From contig NW_019774836.1 in NCBI RefSeq assembly GCF_001039355.2, positions 174,230 to 238,229 on the forward strand: a stretch of 64,000 nt of DNA. Direction: 5' to 3'. Position numbers and translations under genes: made by a program. This stretch comes from Lingula anatina. Its lineage: Eukaryota > Brachiopoda > Lingulata > Lingulida > Lingulidae. The notes under the pieces are model-generated. The model did no database searches. It was not told the origin of the DNA and saw only the letters and a list, made by a program, of their open reading frames with translations. This document shows positions 1 to 9,983 of this stretch, one piece after another; position 1 is the stretch's first letter; each line of letters opens with the position of its first letter.

Positions 1-732
1 TCCCAAAAAAATTTTTTCCTTTCCCCCCCCCCCCCCCCCCCCCCCGCTCCCACGTCCTTAGCATTACACTTGCCCCCAATGGGTAGCTACAGATAATACG
101 CAGTCCCTCCCATCCACTCAAATTGCATTTCTGTTACATGGCTTAATTCCAAATTCCCATACTGACACAATACACATCTATCATATCTAGTAGGTGTAGT
201 TTCATAGTGTGACTTGTCACAACTATAGCGCACTCATCGTGTTAGCAACGGACAAAATCTCGAAAAGATAGACGCGGGTACGATTCTTCATTTTCATCTT
301 TCCTTGCAAGCCAGGTTGTTGTGTCTCAGCTACAAGTGCATTTGTTTGAAGTTTACGGCGACAATCACAAATGTTTGACAGGCTTATTAAGTACGTCACA
401 AAAGAGTTCTCAACAAGAGAGTTCCGAAAAGGCGTAGACCTGTTGTATAAAAGACATTAACAATTGCTATAGAATAACGCTCGTATTCAGTACGTAACAA
501 AACAAAACGTAAAATAAATGTGTCGAGTTATAAAATGTTTCTGTCAAATGTTTTTAGGAACCACGAAACTCGAATAACTAAATTCTGTTTTTGATTGGCG
601 AGGTGAAATTGACGGTTCATGTCAGATTCTGGCCAGCGCACTTGAAAGGTTGGAAAAAGAGCGGATTTCGATGCACATATGATCCGCAAGTAAAATTTCA
701 TCATCCTTCCCCCTCTCTCTCTCTCCTTCAAG
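1..732. other. Left flank, no gene recognised
   Basis: The window opens with a poly-C run (about 25-45). The rest is unremarkable A+T-rich sequence with no convincing coding segment. The last 20 bases are a pyrimidine tract (CT repeats) ending in AG at 731-732, which fits an intron 3' splice site for the fibrinogen-related fragment that follows. An upstream exon would be expected but was not found. Confidence 0.5.
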
Positions 733-1362
733 TGACCCTGTCTATGCAACCCGTGGGGTTCCCGAGAGAATTCAAAGCCAGATGTCGCGGGAAGTGGTTG
801 GTCATTCAAAGCCACAAGGTCGGAGATCTCTTCTTCAACAGAACATGGACAGCTAGAGTATGAGAATGGGTTCGGAAACCCAGTCACTGGGGACTACTGG
901 ATCGGAAATGACGTCATTTCTTACATTACTAATAGCGGAAACTACAGACTTAAGGTTGAGTTGACAACTTGGGATGGCACACAACATGTGTTTAAGTACA
1001 CTTCGTTTCGCGTCGGTTCCTCCTCGGATGGATAACGCCTCTTCTTGCAAGATTTTAAGGGGTTCTGGGCTACAACTAACTTCACCTCAAACGACTCGAG
1101 CTGCCCGTCTGCGGACATGTGTTCCAGCGGGCAGACGTTCTCCACCTGCGACTATGGCGGCGAGTCGCACTGCGCATGCGCCAATGGTGGAGGATGGTGG
1201 TACGGCCCCAACTGCACAGAGCTGGGTTGGAACTCCTGGTATCCGGGCACTGGGCATTGTGAACTGAACTCAGGGCAGTATGAGCGCTGTATGAAGTACG
1301 GAGGGAGGGGAGAACTGTGGACTAAACTGTATGTTAGGGAAAGTAGAGATGATGATTGCTAA
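733..1362 (+). pseudogene. Fibrinogen-related domain (FReD) gene fragment, broken
   Basis: Read in pieces, this encodes most of a fibrinogen C-terminal domain, used by secreted lectins and recognition proteins. Visible landmarks are WLVIQ (FReD usual WTVIQ), DLFFNRTW, then YENGFGNPVTGDYWIGND, and finally the Cys-rich end with GGGWWYGPNC. Two lesions interrupt it. The frame shifts by one between about 849 and 856, after NRTW. An in-frame TAA lies at 1033-1035, at a spot where FReDs normally have Tyr. The frame after the stop runs open to TAA 1360-1362, and AATAAA follows at 1373-1378. A pyrimidine-rich acceptor precedes 733. The normal upstream half is not seen. It is probably a pseudogene. 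Two sequencing errors in a live gene are possible but less likely. FReD identity is fairly certain. Confidence 0.75.
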
Positions 1363-1378
1363 ATAAGCAAAGAATAAA

Positions 1379-2671
1379 TAAAAATAATTAAAAGGAATTG
1401 AACATTAATTTTCAAAATGAAGTTCGGCCTTACTGCTTTATAAGAGTTCAGAGTTTTAATTTTTCACAAAGTAAAATAAATAACTAAATATCTGCGGACT
1501 TAATATGGCCAGCTCCACTTAAAAACAATGCTGCCTAATCCCATAATAGTCTCCCTACCTCTACATGTGCCATCTGTACAGGGGCCTAGCTATTAAATCT
1601 TAGCCAAATTCTAATCTGTTTAATTGCTAGGGTCCTGTGGTAAAACATATTTTTATTTTGACAAATTAAAAAGTCCATCAGAATCGACTTCTCTGTTTTA
1701 GTACTTTCCCTATGCGTCCATTTATCAAAATAAGAAAATAAGTGAATAGAAGAAATTTCCAGTACAAACATGTTATCTTTCGTTTCTTTGCTACTGTGCT
1801 TTAGAATAAAACTTGCAAAAAATATTTGTGTAATTTTCTGTTCTTAATTGTCTCTTAGTTGATTCCCAAACCAATCTGAAGAGCACAGTGCATGCATCTC
1901 AGCAAGACAAGTCCCATTACTAGTTTCCACATTTGTTAACCTACAATTTGTCAGCTGCTACAGAAAACATTGTGCCTTAGTTACAATGCAAGTTGTTCCT
2001 TTTGTTTTTTGTTTAGTTTTTAGTTCCGCTGAGATTCTTTTGTATTGCCGCGGTCTTAAGATTTAGGAAAACACTGTACACAGTATACGTAGCAGCAGCT
2101 ATATTAAAAAAGAGTAAATACAGTGAATTGCCTTTTGTCGAACTGGGGCTGTTTTCATAATGCGTCCAGCTAAGCGTAAATCATACCTATGCAAGTTTTG
2201 CATAGTAAGAAACAGCTGGACTCGCAAATCGGAAGTGCGTGTTTTTTGCACTGTTTTTCCTGTTATGCCCATCGTAAACACTGTGTTGTCAAGAAAAATG
2301 AAGCGTCTGATACAAAGGATCAAACGCGGCATTCACGTGCTTGCTTGCGATGCGTTCAGTACACTTTGTTTACACTGACAAGTCGAGGTCAGAAATGCAC
2401 AATGTTTTTCTATGTAATTACGCAGTTTCAATTTTGATTAGTGAATTTTCTTTTATCTGCATGGTCATTTTCCGAACATTTGTATAAGCCACGAAATATT
2501 TCTCATCGGAAAATCACCCAGCAGCTTTCCAAGTACAAGCGAGTGACGTCATGACGCACTTCCGGTTTTCGTAGAGATCTTGAAGGGATTAGCGTTACGG
2601 TTTGCTGCACATTTAAAGCGTTCTGTCTCAAAATGTACTCAACTGCTTGGATTAAAATTTACAGAACTTAT
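1379..2671. other. Intergenic, nothing recognised
   Basis: A+T-rich sequence with short chance ORFs (for example 2160-2378) lacking splice context or family motifs. No RNA gene or repeat is apparent. The last bases, TCTT at 2672-2675, are the target-site duplication of the adjacent retrotransposon. Confidence 0.4.
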
Positions 2672-2675
2672 TCTT

Positions 2676-2933
2676 TGTGACGACGTTACTGACTTTGTCT
2701 TGGTGGCGCGAGGTAATAACTAAACAATTCCATGTTTTCCCATATTCTTTATTATCGCTTCCTAACTACGCTATCTACAGTTTGTTCCTCATCGTTCAAC
2801 CTCTTACATCGTTCTCCCCGTCTACATTACATTCTTCACTTAAGTACAATAAGGTCGTGTCAATCAACTAAAGTGACATTACAAAACACTCCCCGCTCTT
2901 ATTCGCTGCATGCTGTCACTTACTAACGTTACA
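2676..2933 (-). repeat. 3' LTR of the Ty3/Gypsy element
   Basis: A 258-bp terminal repeat, 256 of 258 positions identical to 10986-11243. In element orientation it starts TGTAACG and ends CGTCACA. An AATAAA polyadenylation motif lies at 2753-2748 on the minus strand. The outer side abuts the TCTT target duplication. Confidence 0.95.
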
Positions 2934-2942
2934 TTATCTCCC
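2934..2942 (-). other. Candidate polypurine tract
   Basis: On the minus strand GGGAGATAA lies immediately 5' of the 3' LTR, the position where LTR elements keep the plus-strand primer. It is short (nine purines), and the assignment rests on position. Confidence 0.6.
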
Positions 2943-2949
2943 GGGGACG

Positions 2950-2971
2950 ATATGCCTGTCCCCAGGCATAT
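2950..2971. repeat. Perfect 9-bp hairpin near the 3' LTR
   Basis: ATATGCCTG at 2950-2958 pairs with CAGGCATAT at 2963-2971 around a 4-nt loop. It lies 17 bp inside the 3' LTR, so it would form in the element RNA just before the polypurine tract region. Confidence 0.7.
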
Positions 2972-4249
2972 TTGAAATTAAAATATACATTAATTAAAAA
3001 GGAACTTTCTTCTTCACTGCATTTGTCTATTATCATAAATTCATGCAAAACAATGCTAAGTACAAAGATTTTGTATTATAAACCTACGATATGATAGAAA
3101 TACAATTGACGTGAAACCCCAAATATAACTTAAAGGAAGATACATTAGATTGACAACTCTTTAGAAAATATGATTTTTCGTGGATGTGCATTTACATGTT
3201 ATAATGTGCGGCCCAAGAGTACAGATACTTTTTTTTGTTTTCTCTGCGCAGATGTTTAAATCTGTTACTCTCTTATTATGGCTCTGACACATTTACATAT
3301 ACGGTTTCTCTCTTTCGTTTGTCATTTTAGATATTGATGGAGTGCACTACGTGAGACAATAGGGTCGGCCGTCCCCTGTCCAATGAACAGCAGTCACCAC
3401 AACGTTGCGACCAGCGCATCGTTCATGATGAAGTACTTGTTCATCATCATATATATCCACACTGTAGCGCTCTCTTTTGATGGCTATAAGGGAAACAATC
3501 ATTTCATATCAAACCCAATCCACGATTGAACAAAAACATACGAAAATAATAATTAAGTAAGAATCTTCCTTAATGCATATCATCAGTTTCACGTCTTCAT
3601 CTTTATAAAAGTTAAGTTTACTATTCCTATACCAATAACTGTATAGTTAAATATCAATAACTAATAATTATAAGACCGACAAACTGAATATAGATATATG
3701 ATCAATACTAAACGTATTTAATATTCAACACACAATACTTAATGTCGTTATAACCACATGCAATAACATATAACTCAAAGTTAACTCGTAAAATTTCATA
3801 TTCACCCAAATGAAAAGTTCCATTTGGTATAGTCCGTTATATCCTCCATTTTTGAATTTTAGCACGAAAGTTCAGTTAGCAAAAATGTCAAATCCGTCCT
3901 TCTAGACAGTGCATAGCGATTGTCATCTGCCATTCATTGTATATGAATAAACGTCTTATTCGCGCACGTTGGCATGCGTGTAGATAAATGTTCACAGTTT
4001 CCTGTATATCCACGAATGTCCATGTCCAGCGTTAACGAATATATCCAAAATGAATGAAGCAGAAATGCATGTCAAGAAAAACTTAACTACGTATATTATA
4101 ACAATCATCATCAAACTTGAATACAGTCACATTTAACAGGCAATATTTTAACTTGACATAATATTAATCATCCAAAAGATTATGATAACAATAAAACATA
4201 TATGGAACCATGCTAATAATATGATAATTTGTCCAACAATAATACTTAT

Positions 4250-4251
4250 GC

Positions 4252-4285
<34 letters not shown>

Positions 4286-4330
4286 GCAATCTGGCGTCCC
4301 AGATGCTAATATTTATCTGGCGTCCCAGAT
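4250..4330. repeat. TAA microsatellite followed by duplicated palindrome
   Basis: A TAA/AAT run to about 4284 is followed by two copies of ATCTGGCGTCCCAGAT (4289-4304 and 4315-4330) in a 26-bp direct repeat. Each copy is itself an inverted repeat, ATCTGG with CCAGAT. Confidence 0.75.
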
Positions 4331-5750
4331 TTTAGTATTTATATGACGTCATGCTCACACTTTTATACCTCAACTCCACATATTCAGTTATCCATAACCA
4401 CATTGATATCTGTCACATCTTAATCATTTTATTCCTCACAATATATCAAATAATAATCACGTAAGGTCATTTATCCTTGCATCATTTATACTCATTAACT
4501 CATTTGTTCCACTCGATCTTTTGATTGCCAATATAACCACATTATCAACTGACAAGATCATTTTAAGAAGATCGTCGAAATGCCAGTGATTAGGACTTTA
4601 ATTAAGGCAATTTATCGAGAAATTATTTTTCAATTTTATTCTTGGCAACCCTAAAATATAATTTTATTGAAGGGACTTCCAATAACGTAGATTAATCATA
4701 ATCTTTATATTTGCTTGTCACCTTCAAATGTGGATGCACACTTTCGACGATGTTTGACATTGCAAGGGGGTAGTGGGCGAAACAGAAGGGGTATTCATAT
4801 GAAAAGAATTATGATTCATCATCTGTAATTACGCAAACTGTAAGTCCAGGAGTCCTAAACCGAAAAAGGTGCAATGATATTTAGTATTGCCTGAAATTAA
4901 ATCGAATGCCATTTAAGTGACGTATCCTGTAAAAGAAATTAAAAACTCATTATGATGGATATTAAAATAACAAGGGTAGACGAAAAACGAAAAAATTAAT
5001 TCGCTGCCTGACTAACCTGGAAAAAAAAACTATTTTATCAATATTGATTAGTGCAACATTTTTGTTCAAGTCAACAACAAAATATTTCCAAATGCAGTTT
5101 CCCGTCTTGTCACGAATTTTCACCAGTGAAGTGAGATATCTCAGCTGTTGGCATCTCTTCAAACATTCCGCAACCTCTAAAAATTCTTAAGGTCAATAGA
5201 TGCAAAAAATATAAACGGAAATGAATTTACTTTATAAACATTAGACGTATAAAAAAAATGAATAATGTTTACATTTATCTAAATAAGCAGGTATCGGAAA
5301 ATATAAGACATACAAATATATTCACCAAACAAATTTTACGTGTTGTTTTATAACGAGTCTACAACCACTTCAAATTATTTCTTTAATCAATACTCACACT
5401 TACTTACGTGAATCTTTTATGGAATCTGAGGGAAAATGAGGGACACTCCGACAACCATATCGCCGTTGAACTCCTAATAGTATTGTCCTAGAAAAGACTT
5501 AGAGTACATGTTTAAAAACAAACGTCAATGGCATTGAAATTTAAGAGCATCTTTTAATATTTTCTCTAAAAAATTTAATGACATCACTTTAAAATGGTCT
5601 TTTTATAAATATCTTAATTCTATCCAATTAGAATTCAACTTCGTCGCGTTAACTACTCCCATCTTACTGTCCGTCTTACAGCGTATTAATGTCAGTTGCG
5701 TCTGCTCATCAATTTTTATACGGGCGTGTTCTATTTCATTGACACACACC

Positions 5751-7694
5751 CTACTTAATTTTCTTTCCCGTCACTTTAATATTATTCTCTTTAATGTAAT
5801 CCATTGTGGCTTTATTGAGATTTTCAACGGGTTCCCATGTATTCTGACTGTGAGGAAACCCTTTCCACTTAATGAGGTATTGTTTTTCACCGTTTTTCCG
5901 CACTCGACCACGTAAGACTTTTTCCACTTCAAATAGTTCATCAGTGGTCTGGGACAAATCTACTTGTCCTTCGGCCTCATTCTCTTGTTGTACTTCATTT
6001 TCTGGCTCTGTGATAAAACCATCACTTGGGAAATCTTCTTGTAATTGTGTATCATCAGCATCGTTTAAGTCAGGAATTTCAGTATCTGGCGGTCTCATTT
6101 TCCTGTCATAACCCATTTTCAAGCGATTCACATGGACAAGAGTTTTCACTACATGATTGTCTGACACACGGCTTAATTTTACATTAACAGGTGTCGGCAT
6201 ATCTATGATAGTGAATGGGCCATGATAAAGTCGTGCTAACTTTTTGGTGCATCCTTTCGGGACCGCTGGATTATAAACGAATACACGATCGCCTGTTTGA
6301 TATTTCACATCTTGAGCTTTCCTATCATACAATCTTTTCATTCTTTCTTTTGCTTGTTCTATATTCTCACGGGCTATCTCTTGAGCTGCACTCAATTTCT
6401 TTATCAAATTTTGAATGTGATAGTTCATTGATGGAGATTTTATCACTGGGGACAGAAGAGCTACATCAATTGGTAAACGTGCCTCTTTGCCATATAACAG
6501 GAAAAATGGACTCATCATAGAGCTTGCGTTTGGTGTAACTCGTATACCCATCAGAGCTGAGTTAACAAATAAATCCCAATCTTTTTGATTCTTTGAAACA
6601 TAATTTGATAATGTTTTCATAATCAACCCATTCAATCTGTCTACTTGACCGTTTGTCATGGGATGGTACGAACTGGTTTGAATTTTTGACATGTCTGTGT
6701 ATTTGCATAACTCCATCACTATGTCTGAGAGGAAATTACAGCCTCTATCACTTAACAAAGTTTTGGGTACCCCATGCCTACATATTATTTCATCAAAAAG
6801 TAATCTTGCAATGGTAGGTGCTGTAATGTCGGGTACCGGGAATGCTTCTGGCCATCCAGTTAAACTGTCTATGAATGTAACCAAATTCTTATTCCCTCGA
6901 CTCGTAACTGGCAGAGACGTTATGCAGTCAACAGATAATCTATCAAAGCTACCTTCCACGGGCAAAGGTAACAACGGAGCCCTAAAATCTTTTGGAGGGT
7001 TTTTCTTTGTCAAGCATTCAACACAAGAACGCACGTAATGGACCACAACTGCGAATTGACCTTTCCAAAAGTACTTAATCCGCAATGCTAAGTATGTTTT
7101 TTGAATGCCCCCATGACCTATTGTGATATCTTCGTGTAAACTAGACAAAACTTTGTATTTCAACTTGTCGGGAATAACAAGTTGCAAATAACTTTCTGAG
7201 TGGGGTGATTTTCTTCCCTTAAGAACATAAATATGATGTAAAAAACCGTCTATCATCACGTAGTCTCCGATTTCTAACAACAAACGTCGAGCTTCTTTAC
7301 TACCAAGTGGTAGTTCATCTGATGTTAAATACGCGATAATTGACGCAAGGTTCTTGTCTTCACGCTGGAGTTTTATCAGTTCTTCTTTTGAGACAAATGA
7401 CTGATAATTTTGACATTTTGACAAACGATCTGTAATCTTTGTCTTCCCTTTAATTGCTAAAAGCATTTCACACTTGTCATTCTTTTTAGAATTTTCGTCA
7501 AGTACCTGTCCTGATATGGGGTCTGACATCTGTATTTTGTTCAAACACGCGTCAATTGGAATTGAACTCTGCGTCGTGTCATAAAGTTTGCCCAAGTCTA
7601 ATTCTTCGTCATCATTTTCCATGTCGTAAGGGCGGCGGCTAAGCGCGTCTGCATTCGCGTGGTTTTTTCCTTTTCTGTGTTCAATAGTAAAATT
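5751..7694 (-). pseudogene. pol: Pol, integrase and chromodomain half
   Basis: This open frame continues the upstream pol frame after the stop at 7697-7695. It starts with the end of RNase H (NADALSR) and, from Met at 7622, runs 623 codons. Integrase zinc-finger residues are H163, H170, C200 and C203. The catalytic core has D232 and D292 (LLSDRG). The third acidic position, 35 residues on, is Asp328 (GQVDRLN) instead of the usual Glu. A C-terminal chromodomain (about 563-610: [20 protein letters not shown]) keeps three aromatic cage positions as F, W, F, as needed to read methylated histone tails, so targeting to marked chromatin is inferred. In this copy it could only be made by read-through of the stop. 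Confidence 0.88.
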
Positions 7695-9971
7695 TTAAGG
7701 GGACAAAGTCAGTATCCATCGACACAATCTTCCACGCGGTTGTTTTTGTGACAATAACCATTTAAGGCTATCGTGGTCTGTGATAACTTTGAAGTTGGAA
7801 TGCCTAAGGTAGATATCGAAATATTTTATACCTTGTACAACTGCTAACCCTTCCAATTCCGTGATGGGATAATTTCTCTCGTGTCTTTTTAAACCTCTCC
7901 CGGCAAAAGCGATGGCTCTTTCTTTACCGTCTTGTATTTGTGATAGAACCATGCCTAACGCGTGTGAACTCGCGTCGGTGTAAAGAATAAAAGGGAGATT
8001 AAAATTGGGATACGCAAGAATTGGAGCAGATGTAAGCGCAGTCTTCAGGGTATCGAAACTTGTTTGGCATTCTTCAGACCATTTAAATTCTTTCCCCTTT
8101 TGTGTGAGAGCTGTCAAAGGTCTAACTATGGCAGCGTAGCCTTTTATAAACTTCCGATAGTAATTTGCCAATCCTAAAAATCCGCGGACTTGTTTAACAT
8201 TTAAAGGAACTGGGAATTCCTGCACCGCCTTACACTTCATAGGGTCAACACGAACACCGTCTTTGGAGACTATGTACCCTAAATATTTGACTTCTTTTCG
8301 TGCAATAAAACATTTAGATGGCTTCAATGTTAAGTTCGCTTTTCTTAGCCTTTGGAAAACAGTTTCTACATCACGAAGGTGATCTTCAAAAGTGGGACTC
8401 GCAACTATGATGTCATCTAAATACAAGAAAAGCGTTTTCCATGATAAACCTCGAAACACATTTTCTACCATTCGTGAAAAAGTTGCGCCTGAACTTTTAA
8501 GACCCATAGGCATTCTGTTAAATTCAAAAAGACCGGCATGACAAACGAATGCGCTCATCGGTTTACTTTTTTCTGATAACCCTACTTCCCAATATCCACT
8601 TTGAAGGTCAAACGTTGACATGAATTTCGGTTTAATTGACCCCAACGCGTCTATCGTATCGTCAATTCTCGGTAAAGGGTAAACATCATCTTTTGTAACC
8701 GCATTCAGCTTTCTGTAATCAATGCAAAAACGATATGAGCCATCTGGTTTTTGTACTAAAACGACCGGACTACTCCACGGAGAAACAGATGGTCTTATAA
8801 TACCTTCTTCTAACATGTTCCCTACCTGTTCCTCTATAATCTTCCGATGTTTTGGTGACGTTCGATACATTTGCGAACGAATGGGCATTTGATTTGGGTC
8901 CACTCTGATATCAAGTTCAATGACTGGGGTCATTTTCAAAGGCTCCCCAGGTTGTTTAAATACGTCCGCATATTTCGACAATAAATCAACAAATTCTGCT
9001 TTTTGTTCACTAGTGATATCTGAATCACTGAAATCTACACCAGGGATTTCGTTTTTTGTTTCGTTCACCGTCTTATGAGCTTTAGTTCTTCCCGACTTTT
9101 CTTTATCGTTTGAAAATTCAGTAATTTTTGTATCTTGGGGCAAAATTGAAAAACATCCTAATTTTGTTCTTTTCCTGATGAGAAAAGGATACTTCGCAGT
9201 ATTTATACATCGCACAGGGATCATATTTTGATTAGTAACACCTAAAACCCTCGCACATTCAAAAGGCAAATGTGATAAATTTTTGTTTTTGTAAACAACT
9301 CCTTCGACTCCATTGGGTAAATTCGCATCAACAGCACAGAGAAAAAGAACTTCAGACTCAGCAGGTATCAAAACATTTTTAATAGCCTTGACTGGGTAAC
9401 TTTTCTTTGAAAGTCTGATCGTGTGTTTAGTGAAATCTATAATCGCTCTGTTTTCTCTCAGAAAATCATTCCCAATAATCATATCATACCCAATATTATC
9501 AGCTGTTTGCACTAACGTGTTAACAGAATTGTATCCACCGGGGAAACGCAAATCTACTGACACTTGCCCTTTCAACGAGATTCGTGTGTTATTTGCAGCC
9601 ACAGCTGTCGTTTTTGTAGATGTTATGATACGTAGTGATTTTAGAGTGTCGTGTTTCCGTAATAGGTCGGTATTCACAATTGTAACATATGATCCTGTAT
9701 CTATCAAAGCACTAATTTTGATTCCATTGATGAGCAATTCTACAAAATTGTTTTTCCCTAATTTTATTTCCTTTTCACATGCCATGATCGAACGGGTGCC
9801 CCTAGAAATATGTTGGCAAAATTCACCCCGTTCTTTTCCAATTTGTGATTTTTGCCGTACTAGTTTAAATTTCGGTTCCCATTGTAAATGTTTTGCCTTC
9901 TTTGTGTATTTTGTTGTCGGGAATTTGGAAATGCTCTGCAAAATTTCTGTATGTGCCCAAATCTGTTGCAT
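7695..9971 (-). CDS. pol: Pol, protease-reverse transcriptase-RNase H half
   Basis: 758 codons from the Met at 9971, although authentic translation probably enters by frameshift at 9863-9869, so the first ~36 residues shown by this frame are likely not native. The protease motif ALIDTGS has its DTG at 91-93. RT motifs are FDLQSGYW (454-461) and the catalytic YLDD (517-520). RNase H acids are D666 (YTDAS), E705 (ITELEG) and D732 (TDHDS). The last RNase H Asp lies beyond the premature TAA at 7697-7695. The open frame resumes directly afterwards in the same phase, so a single nonsense change splits pol. Gag lies upstream and overlaps. Confidence 0.93.
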   Translation of the reverse strand: MQQIWAHTEILQSISKFPTTKYTKKAKHLQWEPKFKLVRQKSQIGKERGEFCQHISRGTRSIMACEKEIKLGKNNFVELLINGIKISALIDTGSYVTIVNTDLLRKHDTLKSLRIITSTKTTAVAANNTRISLKGQVSVDLRFPGGYNSVNTLVQTADNIGYDMIIGNDFLRENRAIIDFTKHTIRLSKKSYPVKAIKNVLIPAESEVLFLCAVDANLPNGVEGVVYKNKNLSHLPFECARVLGVTNQNMIPVRCINTAKYPFLIRKRTKLGCFSILPQDTKITEFSNDKEKSGRTKAHKTVNETKNEIPGVDFSDSDITSEQKAEFVDLLSKYADVFKQPGEPLKMTPVIELDIRVDPNQMPIRSQMYRTSPKHRKIIEEQVGNMLEEGIIRPSVSPWSSPVVLVQKPDGSYRFCIDYRKLNAVTKDDVYPLPRIDDTIDALGSIKPKFMSTFDLQSGYWEVGLSEKSKPMSAFVCHAGLFEFNRMPMGLKSSGATFSRMVENVFRGLSWKTLFLYLDDIIVASPTFEDHLRDVETVFQRLRKANLTLKPSKCFIARKEVKYLGYIVSKDGVRVDPMKCKAVQEFPVPLNVKQVRGFLGLANYYRKFIKGYAAIVRPLTALTQKGKEFKWSEECQTSFDTLKTALTSAPILAYPNFNLPFILYTDASSHALGMVLSQIQDGKERAIAFAGRGLKRHERNYPITELEGLAVVQGIKYFDIYLRHSNFKVITDHDSLKWLLSQKQPRGRLCRWILTLSP
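9790..9869 (-). promoter_or_regulatory. Candidate -1 ribosomal frameshift signal (gag-pol)
   Basis: On the minus strand the heptamer TTTAAAC (9869-9863) sits in the X XXY YYZ phase of the gag 3' frame, directly before the gag stop TAG (9862-9860). After a 6-nt spacer, GGCAAAA (9856-9850) can pair with TTTTGCC (9821-9815). Inside that loop GAACGGGGTG (9833-9824) can pair with CACCCGTTC (9798-9790) with one bulged G, giving an H-type pseudoknot. A -1 slip moves ribosomes into the pol frame. The heptamer type is well known from coronaviruses. Its action here is inferred. Confidence 0.75.
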
Positions 9972-9983
9972 TTAAAACAACGG
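9860..9983 (-). CDS. gag: Gag 3' end with second zinc knuckle, in a shifted frame
   Basis: In a frame one base away from the main gag frame there is a second nucleocapsid knuckle, CFKCNRFGHIQKFC (C-X2-C-X4-H-X4-C), followed by an Arg/Gln/Asn-rich tail ending at TAG 9862-9860. It becomes in-frame with gag if the run of seven G (9990-9984) were six. The CCHC motif and basic tail show this is the native end of Gag, and it overlaps pol by about 110 nt. Confidence 0.8.

Larger units (their letters stand above)
2934..5750 (-). other. Long non-coding 3' region of the retrotransposon
   Basis: About 2.8 kb between the pol stop and the 3' LTR with no ORF above 70 codons and no envelope-like sequence. 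It is very A+T-rich. It contains a perfect 9-bp hairpin (2950-2958 pairing with 2963-2971), a TAA microsatellite (about 4250-4284) and two copies of a palindromic 16-mer at 4289-4304 and 4315-4330. This is unusually long for a Gypsy element without env. It could hold regulatory or packaging signals, a decayed third ORF or a nested insertion. Confidence 0.7.

Noticed and set aside
2934-5750. Envelope gene of the retrotransposon
   Set aside because: No ORF above 70 codons, no signal peptide or transmembrane pattern on the element strand.
9972-9974. Gag stop followed directly by pol in the same frame, suggesting stop read-through
   Set aside because: The second zinc knuckle and basic tail lie in the other frame, and a frameshift signal exists at its end. 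The same-frame adjacency follows from the extra G.
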